27,776 nt of DNA. Source: Saccoglossus kowalevskii. Taxonomy: Eukaryota; Hemichordata; Enteropneusta; Harrimaniidae. Below the pieces are notes generated by a model. It was not told where the DNA came from. It saw nothing but the letters and a program-made list of their open reading frames with translations, and searched no databases. The translations under genes and the position numbers were made by a program. The stretch covers positions 601,720 to 629,495 of the forward strand of contig NW_003122908.1 in the NCBI RefSeq assembly GCF_000003605.2. The letters are read 5' to 3'. Positions 1-10,600 of the stretch are shown piece after piece. The stretch's first letter is position 1, and the number at the start of each line of letters is the position of its first letter.

Positions 1-640
1 ATTTCATCAATAACCAAATATACTATTATCCTGTTCCCGAATTGAACATTTGTTTATTTGGAGTAATTTCCAATTCTACGCTAGGTCTTTAGTAATTAAT
101 GATTCCACGTATTTATTTGGCCGTTATTTGACAGACGTAAAATGCCATAATGTTAATTCGCGGAAATTTAAACACACTGATACTGATAATGAATTACAAA
201 TTTGCCAAAAAATACTAAATTTGGTATCTCATGGAAATAATTGAAATCAAAATATTTGGCAATATATTAAGTTTTGTGTCGCATGCACACAATGGAAATA
301 TCATACAAAATGGGCCTAATATACTAATGTTGTATTTAATTTATTGTAAGAACGAGTTTACATCCTGGAATGGCCACGATGTACCACGGATCGTTCATTT
401 CCTGGAAAATAGTGGGAGTGCCGCTACCGGTACGCAAGACTCCTACTCGGACACCCAAATTGCAAGATAGATACTAAATTACTAAATTTTATTACGCGCT
501 ATCCCTTCTTGACGTTTTTAATCGATGGTATAAATAGTCCGTTTTCCTGTCAGAGTTATCGATTATTCAGGATTGAAAAACGATTATTGTCAGCAGCCGG
601 TGCGTTGCATTTTGCAAATAGTAGATGTAATAGATATTAA
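1..640. other. Non-coding or unassigned left edge
   Basis: This stretch is AT-rich with only short, low-complexity open frames. No splice-bounded exon was found that would feed the 728 exon. A TATA-like ATAAATAG sits near 529, but nothing confirms it as a promoter. Confidence 0.4.
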
Positions 641-754
641 GATGCCCTGTCAGACTCGATCGAGAACCTGTCCATTGAACGGGACGCGGCGAACCAATTT
701 CTGAGATTATCATACGCTTTATTACAGACCAAGAAACCAAGCACCAATCATTAA
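641..754 (+). other. Open coiled-coil-like frame just 5' of exon 728, one base out of frame
   Basis: The frame from 641 reads DALSDSIENLSIERDAANQF and continues to LLQTKKPSTNH before a TAA at 752-754. It is amphipathic and protein-like, similar in style to the exon beginning at 728, but it overlaps that exon in another frame. It may be an alternative exon form, a piece of the same coding sequence split by a one-base indel, or chance. The acceptor just before it (attaag) is poor. I cannot choose between these. Confidence 0.25.
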
Positions 755-1019
755 ACTAGGAGCCTCAAAATATGACAATATTGTCAAAGATACCATTAAA
801 AGTGTTAAACGACTGCCGAAATGTCACGGTTGTAAGCAACTATTCACTGTCACCAGTATGTTATTGGAGAGGTCTAACGACCTTTCACAGATGGCCACGT
901 GCTTACAAGACAACATCGAAAGAGTGAACTCGGAAGTGAGTCTGGTAAGAACGAACGCAGTGGATCTTGAACAAGGGATGGCGCTTTACAGGGAAACTCT
1001 TCAAACCGACATGCAAATG
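728..1019 (+). CDS. Internal exon of an unrecognised, probably coiled-coil protein
   Basis: The exon is bounded by a pyrimidine-rich acceptor (ctttattacag, ending 727) and a good donor (ATG|GTAGGT, from 1020). The first A completes a codon begun in an earlier exon; 97 open codons follow and it ends in phase 0. The protein begins PRNQAPIIKLGASKYDNIVK, has a small Cys pair (KCHGCK) near residue 35, then a long hydrophilic heptad-like stretch rich in L, E, N and Q (for example LLERSNDLSQMATCLQDNIE), which suggests a coiled coil. I do not recognise the family. Two more donor-like sites (GTGAGT, GTAAGA, near 936-948) lie inside the exon and could permit shorter forms. The next exon begins in phase 0 and matches. 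Upstream exons were not identified and may lie left of the window. Confidence 0.6.
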
Positions 1020-1084
1020 GTAGGTTCGATTACATTTTGTAAAATTTGACACTCGTACAGTTTTAAAATAAGATCTCTTGAGGA

Positions 1085-1534
1085 AATAATTTAAGGTAAA
1101 AGCATACTAAGCCGCCTACTCATTAATACCCATAATATATCCATGATATAGTAATATATTGTACTCCAGGTCAATCAACTTGATAAAAGAAAGTTGACTT
1201 TGAAAAAATACGGGAGACGCCAGCCTATTTTTCGAGAACTTGAATGATGGCGGCTATTTCACAGAGATTATATCAACAACTTTCGGCTGGTTACTTAAAA
1301 AATAATTTTTAATCATAACTGTGGGACTTGATGTTATTCTGATTTTTTTTTTAAATCAGGGTTTTATGAAAAAAATGTATATTGCTTCAGCGCTGTGTTC
1401 AATGAAACCGAAAATCCATTTTTAAATAATATGTGGTCAGAATTGAACTATATATTCACGTGTGCACGTAATAACATAATTTATGACAATTTTTCTCAAA
1501 AAAATATGAATAGGCTCCTACCTTAAATAATTTG
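1085..1534. mobile_element. MITE-like element, TTTAAGGTA family, in an intron
   Basis: The left end AAATAATTTAAGGTA and the right end TACCTTAAATAATTT are inverted copies with one mismatch. The subterminal sequences also pair (CTACTCATTAATA near the left; ATGAATAGG near the right). No ORF is present. It lies in the intron between exons 728-1019 and 1694-1861. A second member is at 23283-23752. It looks like a non-autonomous DNA element of about 450 bp; the superfamily is undetermined. Confidence 0.6.
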
Positions 1535-1693
1535 TCGAGACTTTTGAAATTAACGCAAAATATTCATCGTATACTGATCGATTTAAAGAATACATACGTC
1601 CATGTGATTGAGTCTGAAAACTGAGAAACTTTGAAAGTTGATTTTGCTACATGAACATTAATCGTGTAAATGATTTAACGTTTTCCCCCACAG

Positions 1694-1861
1694 CGTTTTT
1701 CCTATATGGCACGTGGCCTACAGATGGCGCTGTCCGAGTATTTACATCCTGATAGACCAATACGATGGCCTTCAGTAATGACAGAACAGTTAGCAGTGAG
1801 ATCATCGACCGACCAGTTGTCAAACTTTCCTGACGATGAAATACCTCAGACATGGGTATAA
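1694..1861 (+). CDS. Terminal exon of the same + strand gene
   Basis: A strong acceptor (a run of C/T, then CAG ending 1693) leads straight into an open phase-0 frame. It begins RFSYMARGLQMALSEYLHPD, continues through RPIRWPSVMTEQLAVRSSTD and ends EIPQTWV followed by TAA at 1859-1861. It encodes 55 residues with normal amino-acid composition and matches the phase of exon 728-1019, so together they give about 152 C-terminal residues. A polyadenylation signal follows 127 bp after the stop. The C-terminal part looks less helical and carries an acidic PDDE patch. No domain was recognised. The open frame on the opposite strand here is taken to be a shadow of this exon. Confidence 0.6.
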   Translation, partial: RFSYMARGLQMALSEYLHPDRPIRWPSVMTEQLAVRSSTDQLSNFPDDEIPQTWV

Positions 1862-1987
1862 TGATGACATCAATGGATGGTGATGTGTCGGCAAATACAT
1901 CGCCGATGTATTCTGCCACGACTTTTAGCATAATGATCTATAATTACGCTATGATATATCTCCGCGGAAGTACTAAATATAGATATA

Positions 1988-1993
1988 AATAAA
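1988..1993 (+). terminator. Polyadenylation signal AATAAA
   Basis: A canonical AATAAA hexamer 127 bp after the + strand stop codon, in AT-rich sequence. It is the likely 3' end of the left-edge gene. Confidence 0.5.
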
Positions 1994-4505
1994 TTGTATT
2001 ACAATAATGATGAAATACCGAACTACTCATACGCGCACGCAATTTGAAATAATAGATACGCACCAGTAAATCCGAACGCATGCGCATTTGTCTGCGCGCG
2101 GCAACATTATTTTATGGTTTTTATTTACATATCAGTGTGGGTATATCGAGGTGCAATATTGAACACAAGTTGTCGACATTGTTCAACTATCATATAGTCC
2201 TCCGCAGAGCTGAAACATCACCACGTATTCTAATCCGGGCCCTCTCAATTGGTATTTTGTAGAAATGCGAGTATTTCAGAGGTTCGTCAGATGAGGCCAA
2301 TATTTGGTAAATATCTGGGCGAATTTGAAATTAAATTTACAAATCTTAGTTGTTTTATAAAAGGGAACTGATCTAATATGTAAATAAGTCGTGTTGGCGT
2401 TGTTAGGTCATTTCCGGCGCTTTTTAATCCGCCATGTTGTTTTCATTAGTTGTGCGTAATGGATCTATTTTTAGAAGAAAAACACGCCATGTTAGAGGTT
2501 TAGAGTAGATTGATTTGAACATGAACATGACCTAACTATTATTACTTCAAAAAAATCCTATCAAGCGTCAGGATATGTGACGTGAATTGTTGCATGAACT
2601 TTGAACTTGAACGGCACACGGTAAAATTTGCTAACTAGAATTTGGAGGAACATACACGTGACCAAATGTAAATTCCAAGGTGATGTATTATACACTTATA
2701 AAATGTTAAACTTAAGATATTAAACTTGTTTTCTCATATGATACTCTGTGTGTAATATTTGAGTTGAATTAATACTTGGTGGTATTCAGTATCGGCCACC
2801 GACTCTGAGTATGGCGTCTTTCGAACCTCAGTGTACATGGACAAAGCCGAAAAACGCACTTATCAATTGAAGATTTTTGGTTGCATTGCATCATTGGATT
2901 TAATCTGTCGGGAAGTGCCGTTAAAAAGATCATGCCGTTTCGATTGTATTGTCGCTATTTACATGACAAAAATACACCGAGAATACCGGTAGTACAAAAC
3001 AACCTTCCTTGCCCCGCCCTCTGAAAATAATAGTCGATTTAGCCATATATATTTAAAAAGAAAAGGCCGACCCATAGTTTTTAAGAAAGTTAGTCATAAA
3101 TAGCATGACATTGTTCATTGGTTTATTAATTTTAATGATTATATAGCTTTTGTTCCCATGGTAACATGAAACTGCAAATTGTGTGTTAAAGTGCCGTATT
3201 TTGGAAAACATTTATTATTCAAATTTTGACAGTTTCGAACAATTATAGATTGAACAAAATGTAACATTTTTTTGTCATGGTTTTAAAACCCAAAATAACG
3301 AGTAATGTTATATAAAGTTTTCATTTCATATCTCCGACATAGACACCAATGACAAAATCGTTCTAATATTGACAAAATGGCCGCCATTCACTAAATTTCA
3401 GTAAATTTAAAAAGTTAACTAAGTGGTACCACTTAAATTGGCTTCACTTTTACAACCATATATAGTTGGTGAACAACACTGCATACCCTGCGGTTTTGCT
3501 CGTCATGAAATAAGAGCTGACTAACATCCAAATCTGCTTTTCGTTGGTTAAAATTATTAAATATCATTTTATATAGTCCATCGACGTAACCATTTCGTAC
3601 GGCACACTTTTTCGGTATGTCATTTCACGGAGTCTGGAAGGGGAAGTAAGATGACAAATACATAAACTACAATAACCCCCTTACTATGTATACATGTATA
3701 TCAATTCAACATACGATCAAAACCACGTTACACACAGACAAGTTCATTATAAGCTGTTTTAATTCACATATTTGCAATTTTCGACAGAAACATAGTACTG
3801 CATCGTACGTATTAAATTATTCTATTATTTAGTACATTCTGCGTGCGTGATTGGTCACGTGACTTCGTTAACTCTCACATTGCGACAAAGTAAGTGATTT
3901 GCTTCGTCAATCAAGCTAGGCTCGGTATTCACGCAAAAGTCACAAAGTCTCGCGGCCACATCATTGAAAAAAACAACAGGCCGGACGTACTAGTATGTAT
4001 CTGGTTTCCGTGAACGTATGATAGGTTCATGATTTTCAGGGGCCTCGTTCTCGGGACGCCACACCAGCTCTATAAATTATAGGCATTATATCGACTATAA
4101 CATTTCTAAATGTGTGTACGTTTAGTAGAAGTCCGTACACATCCTAATTATTTTTTAACGTATCCACTATCTCGTTCCTCATAACGCATCAACATCCAGC
4201 GTCCGGGATTTTAGGCGCCTCTCAATTTCCTATGATACACCTTCGTATCGTGTTGCGCAATTACTACACCTATTTCCAACACGTATGCTATTTGCTTCGA
4301 ATTAAGACTCTAAGCATGAAATTAAATACATGTTCTGTAATTGTCGCGATGCTAGGCGCTCAGTTGTAGCACAAATCTATAGGTAATACAACCTTAACGT
4401 AAACACAAAAAAAAACTTTCCTTCATGACGATCGACAGATGACAAGACAAACAACGAATTAGTTTTCAGTCAATACGAACATTTAACGTTTTATCAATAT
4501 TATCC
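1994..4505. other. Intergenic sequence between the convergent genes
   Basis: No coding exon was recognised. The sequence is AT-rich with short scattered ORFs; one at 2080-2262 overlaps a CpG-richer patch but has no splice or family support. The 3' UTR of the minus-strand receptor should begin at 4505 and run downward. The nearest ATTAAA on the minus strand is at 3763-3758, about 740 nt past the stop, and it is only a weak candidate poly(A) signal. A combined CCAAT and E-box site occurs at 3850-3863. Confidence 0.4.
3850..3863. promoter_or_regulatory. Possible NF-Y plus E-box composite site
   Basis: The sequence ATTGGTCACGTGAC joins an inverted CCAAT box to the palindromic E-box GTCACGTGAC. 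Such pairs occur in animal promoters, but here it lies between two convergent 3' ends with no visible start site. Support is the motif alone. Confidence 0.2.
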
Positions 4506-4695
4506 TCATGTTCCGTTTCTCTGCGGGTTATCTTCTTTGTCGCCATAGTTACACTTGAGTTGTTTAGAGGATTCATCCGCACCATCGCTGAGTGAACAGT
4601 CGTCCTCTTCGACGTCGCTTTTGGCTCGTTGTTCGACCGTAACCCATTTCAATCCGACAGACCTAGACTTCTGATCGCGAGTGACTTGAATTCTC
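4506..4695 (-). CDS. Receptor exon 8 (expected numbering): cytoplasmic tail and stop
   Basis: The acceptor is gttttgcag|G. The AG left by the previous exon plus G gives Arg, so the tail begins RRIQVTRDQKSRSVGLKW. It then has an acidic Ser-rich block (SDVEEDDCSLSDGADESS) with casein-kinase-2-like sites and ends DNPQRNGT before TGA at 4508-4506. The tail is about 63 residues. It contains no NPxY endocytosis motif (only NPQR) and no PPPSP motif of the LRP5/6 type. The start-like ATG at 4706 is intronic. Confidence 0.85.
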
Positions 4696-7600
4696 CTGCA
4701 AAACATGGCGAAGCATAAGATTTATCACAAAAAAATCACTGAGATTAATTCAACACTACCATAAATGCAATATATTCGTTTACCCTATTATTATTATTTT
4801 TTAGAATATTACGAAATAGTACAGACTTCTTGAAAAATTGAAGTGAAAAACAAACGACATGTGTCTCTCGCTAAAATTGAGTTACTATTGTTATGCATGA
4901 GCCAAAAATGCACATATCGCGTGGCGCCGTGAATGGAAACGCGACAAGATCGAAGTGAAGCAAGCAAATAGCACCGAATAAACGACATGGCAAATACTAC
5001 GTCAAATCAAAGTCAAAACAAAACGGGTACTGCGTGCGTGACTCGAACCGACGATCGCGTAAGGCACCTAATCGCCTAGCTTCACATCGCGGAACGTCTT
5101 CTCGTTTACTTGCTTCACTCTGTATTACCATCATAGCCTGACAATAAAACCGCCCCTGATAGACACGGAGTCAAGTCGAATGCCAACTCAAAGATATAAT
5201 CATCACTGAAGACAACCAAACAAATTGAACAATTAGAGTTTGTATTTCCGTGCCGACCCAAAAAGTACACAACTTTAAAAAAAAAATTTAAAAAAAAAAA
5301 GCTGAAAACTGTTACATATACATGTATCGTTTCTGAAATGCAAAGTTTATTCAGTGTATTGAGGTTGGTACTACGCATGAGATATGCAAATTTTCTTATA
5401 TTTGGATATGTTCTGTACCAGTGATGTATATACTATATATGAATGGCCATTTAAAACCAAAATGATCTCGTCTTCTACTGCGTATGAAATATAGACCAGG
5501 CAAACCCTATTTGCCCTAGGGACATGTAAGTATCTACCAGTTTCAATCATTACTCTGTGTAAAAACACACTCTACCCCTACATAACGAGACTCGTAGCTG
5601 AGGATTTGAGAATCAATACAAAGCGAAGTTTTAAACATTTTATATTGATTTAACTTTTCGTGATCACGAACGTCTCTTTGTCGGTGCTGGTAATCAATGT
5701 CTTGACGCCTGGCTTTGAATAGTTTCGCAAATACCACTCATTCCCATGACCCCCTGCTTGAGTCACATCTCTTGAGGCCGTGCGAGAATGAAAGCATTCT
5801 TTCTCAGTATGCCCTCATGCCCAACAAATCGAATCAGCGCAATCGAACTGAAATTTGTAACACTTATATACATTTCTGATTTATTTTCAAATTAAAAAGC
5901 CAGTATTTAACAATTCTAATATAGCGTCGGGATTTTAGATAGTACTGACCAAGCTTACCCCCTAATAGCCGATAATTACTTATTGCATTAGGCGGGAGTT
6001 TCAATACATATTTAAACAAAATTGTGAAGTACAGTTCTAATATCTGTCACTTTAACAAATCCACAGTTACTACAATGTACTATAATAGCAGTCTTAATTG
6101 ATACTGTAAATTTTGATAGTGAACTCTTGATACGGAATATAGCTTTTCGTGTCGTGACAGATAACTGTTTGTGAGCTTTGTACCCTGGCCCAGAACTTGA
6201 ATGTAAACTACCCAAGTAGTTGTAATATAATTTACTGAATTGATAACATTTTCACTTTATGAAATCCATACAGACCGGAATCTCCCGTCTCTCCTAAAAC
6301 CCATGACCTTTGTCTTAGTAATATTTACTTTCATTTTCCACAAGTAGATATCAATTAGTTCAAAAAACATTGCAAACCGAGACACAGGTCGTTGTTTTTT
6401 TAGCAATCATTCTATTAAATTAAGATCTGCATTTTTATTTAAAAAAACAATAACACTTCGGATGAGCATGCATAAAGATTTCCCCTCTTCGTTGAACGAC
6501 GTCAATGGTAATTTTACGTAGTGTTAAACGCCGGTTTATATTGATCGATCAGATTCAGAAGTTTACATGCGCGGTCATATTAATCTGATCCGATTGATCC
6601 GATTTTTTTAAATCTGAACAGACATTAGATTTTGCGGTTTGCAAGAAGCGATCTGATCAGATAAATCTGTTCGTAGAAACCTGCCTTTATAGTTCATTCT
6701 GATTAGAATTATATATTACACAGACCTTCAAATGGCCAGCCATGTATATCACATACAATGCGGCTTGCCTTATTGCGTAATATAACGCGGTCGATATCTC
6801 TACATACAGAAAATTTTAATCAAGATGCGATGAGTGAAAATATGTGAGCAGCAATTCTTTCATTGTTTGTACACTGTGTCTTCATAAATGGCGAAACATT
6901 AAAAAAAAAATTATGAGAATGAGATTACGAACACACATTTACCTGTAAAAATAGCATATCAGAACGAGAAGAATAAAAGATAGCACGACACTTCCTAACA
7001 CTATACCAGCGATGTGCACCAGCGATAAGGAGTTGCCTGAGTCTACTATCGGCGCATGCGTAGGCACATCTAGAATAAATTAATACGTATACGCATACAT
7101 AATGTTAACATATTACTAGCCATGAATATGCATGAGGTTTTGTAGTTACAATTTTGTATGTTAATCTCAATGCTATTATTTTCAATAATCCTTACATATA
7201 TTGTTAAATCTTCTGGAAATTAAAGTAACGTTGTCTTAGTAACGCATTATGTGCGATATGAGTCCTACGCAACATAGTACGCTACCTATACAACACGGGT
7301 AAAAGATATGAAATTCAGATTTGCGCTGTGCAACGACTGCGGCGGTTTTTACATAAAATATCAAAACACGAAAATGATCATAAAACTCACAAAGAATACA
7401 GTCTTTTTCACCTTCATCCACCACGAACCCGTCTTCGCAAAGACATTTATATCCTCCGGGGTAACTCGCACAAATCTGCTGACATCCGCCATTTTGAAAT
7501 GTACATGGGTCTGTAAATAAATTCACAGTCAGAATTACGCGCGGGACGAAACAACACGAAATGTGATTATGCAATTAATGTGAATGACCATCTAGTAATC

Positions 7601-10600
7601 AAGATGTGGTTTCCGTCTTGTTACTAAGCGTAGCTTAAAAAAAAAAAAAAAAAATGCGCCATTCGTATCCTGTACTCATAGTCTGGCAACGTGGCTGTCA
7701 CACGCAACGTAATATTACCGTAATTGGTATAGTACAGGTGTGATGGTTCAAATACCAAAATGGCAACAGTAACAGAAAGACTTCCCTGGCGGCGATGATA
7801 AAATACGAACACGGAGCCAACAGATGAGGTTTCAACTACTACTGGTATTATTATACTCTGCAAACATCAAGTACAATAACGCGGTAAAACTCCACTACTC
7901 CAATGACTAGATACTTAAACTCCAATACAATTCAACGAGATCTTCGATCTGAACTCAGTGCTGAACCACTCCCCTATATATACCCCCCACTGTCTATAAA
8001 TAGACCATTACATCAGCATACATAATGAGTCTGGAACTTACTACAAATTTCTAGAATGTTCCATTACCTTCTATTGCCTCCTACAGTGTTCTATTACCTA
8101 TTCAACCAGTTTCTAAAAAAAATCTAGACTATTCCACCCAGACACAGTACGGTTCTAGAACATTCTCAGTGACCCGGAAGTGGTAAATGACAGTGAGGTT
8201 GTATGCGACAGTGGCTGAAGATTTATTGTACATACATTGTTTTCTAATTATTAAAATACTAAAACATGTAAAAAAATAAAATGAAAAAGTGACCTGTCAA
8301 AAGCCTGAGACTGGTCACAATTCGCTGTCCATTTTTTCATTTACAAAATTTGGATAGTATATATTTGAGAGTGTAAAAATGTACAGCGAGTTTTAAATTC
8401 TCTTGAATGGAGACAAACTTAAATTATATACATATTTGCAGTAATTGTAAAGAAATATTAAAAGCAGTTTATAATTTTCATCGTTCATTAAAAATCCTGA
8501 AAGTATTCATAACAAATAGAAAACAACATATTGTTATGCAATACACATCATGTTTCAGTGCGGATATTAAGGAAACATATATATCAGATATACAAACTAA
8601 TTTAAGCACAAATTCACCACAATATATGTAAAAATTAAAAAAATGTAAATCATATAAACAAATGAACATCATGATGAGTAAGATTACCCCAATATCACCG
8701 GCATATTAATTATGGAACTAATTATAGTATTAATTAGTATGGTGAGGTGCATGTTCAGTGTAACTAAGATGATATGTTATATTCGGAATTTTTTTTTATT
8801 TTTGGATTCATGAATTGGTTTCGCCTAAAAAAATATATTTTTTTGGTGAAACATCGTGAAAAAATACCCGGAACAGGTTTTACTTGAATTTGTGCTTACT
8901 GACGCCATTTAAACACTGTTTTAGGAACGATAAAAAAGAAGGAGTCGAGATAGGTTTGTATTTGCCCTCGCTTTGATACACCAACCAATCGAAGTTGCGA
9001 TTCTGATGTTTTGCATAAATTACACATTTGTGTATGTTTTACGTTCATATCGATTGTTCTGTTTAAGATAACGCAAAATGTAGACGTCGCTCAGAAGCAA
9101 AACTCAAGGTGATTAGCGTTTCAGGAAGTCAAGACTAGATTACAAAATGAATTTTGTTGCGTGCACAAGTAATAAACAGAGATATATGCTTAAAGCGGGG
9201 GAGTCGTCACCTGTGCATGCGTCAGATGGCCATAGCGTGTCATTGTTTACAAACAAGCGTCTACCCATGAGCCTTTGCGTTTTAGCGTGTGTTGTTATCG
9301 TCGCTTGGGACTCAATTCCCGCGCGTGCGCTGGTGACGACCTTCCCACTTTAATTTCATAATGACCTCTTGTGCCAACTGCGTTAAGTATGAAATCGAAC
9401 GTAAAAACAGGACAAACAAAGGTTATAGCGCCGTAGTGGCGTCAAACATCGCGTGGGCGAAACCTTTTTGGGTTATTTCCGCGCTTAATAATGTGCTTTA
9501 CACATAGTTTGATGACGGCCACGTTTGACGAACTAAAAATATCTCAACATCATATTCCTCTCTGAAAGATTTTGACATTGAACTATAACAACGAGAAATT
9601 CAATTTCAAAATCAAATCATTCGATTTTTGAAGAAGAAGAAGAGCATCTTTCACGCATTACACGAGATCTCGCAATTAACAGAAATCAACTATTGGATTA
9701 AATGTTTCAATGCCTAGTCGGAGTGTAATACTTGTTTACATCCATTATTAATTATGTAAAACACACGCAGTTATGCAAATAAAGTCATACAATCGTGACC
9801 TTAGTTTCATTGTCAATCACAACTGTAGCCTGACGAGTCGCTTGAGTTGCGCCCTCCGTGGTGCTCCAAACCCAACGGTCTGATGCCGTTCGGCCGGCGA
9901 GGGCGCTACTACGTCTACATATCAGGTTATCACAACTGTGACGCAACCGTTGGATTATGATGATTCCATGCAAAAGATAACATAGAAGATAACGTAACAC
10001 TTACTTTGTGCCCGGGGTTGCCGAGCTCCATCGTACACAATTAACGATAACGGATTAAAATGCTGGAATGTCATTTGTGTGCGCATCGCTGGGTTGAATC
10101 GCGACTGGATGTACACTTGTTTAGATAGAGTTCCAGAAAGAAAGAAAAATTCCTGTCGTAAAAACAAAAACAACAATAAGCACACCATTCCTATAAATCG
10201 CGCCCTCTACCGATAGAGGGCTTCTGTGGCGTCAAAAGACGTGGGTGAAGGCAATGTTGTTCAAATCGCCAACTGGATCTGGGTGTGTAGTCTTTCGTTA
10301 TCTAAAATGTATTAAAATCAAATAAAAACAAAATAAATAACAAAAACATAATCTTCATTGATTGACGACTACAGACCAAAACAATATCGACGCTGTAATA
10401 CATAGGTATTACGTCATCAAAGCTCTACACCACGAGAGGGCGCGATTTATAGCTACACATCACATTTACAGAACATCAATGCATCATTAGTCACAAATAC
10501 CACTTTAAATATACAACAAGAAGGTCAACCAACGTTTGACATTAATTTATCGTGGCCCAGGATAATTTAACAAAATGATATGAACTTGGCCTAGATAAAT

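Noticed and set aside
1647-1931. Minus-strand ORF of 94 codons
   Set aside because: Shadow of the + strand terminal exon 1694-1861, which has a strong acceptor and matches the phase of the preceding exon.
9147-9353. Plus-strand ORF of 68 codons
   Set aside because: Most of it lies within a family-C MITE; chance frame.
9785-9930. Thr-rich minus-strand frame as an extra receptor exon (O-glycosylated stalk)
   Set aside because: Its only donor (ATT|GTATGA) leaves phase 0, which does not fit between exons needing phase 1, and a stalk is expected after, not before, the EGF module.
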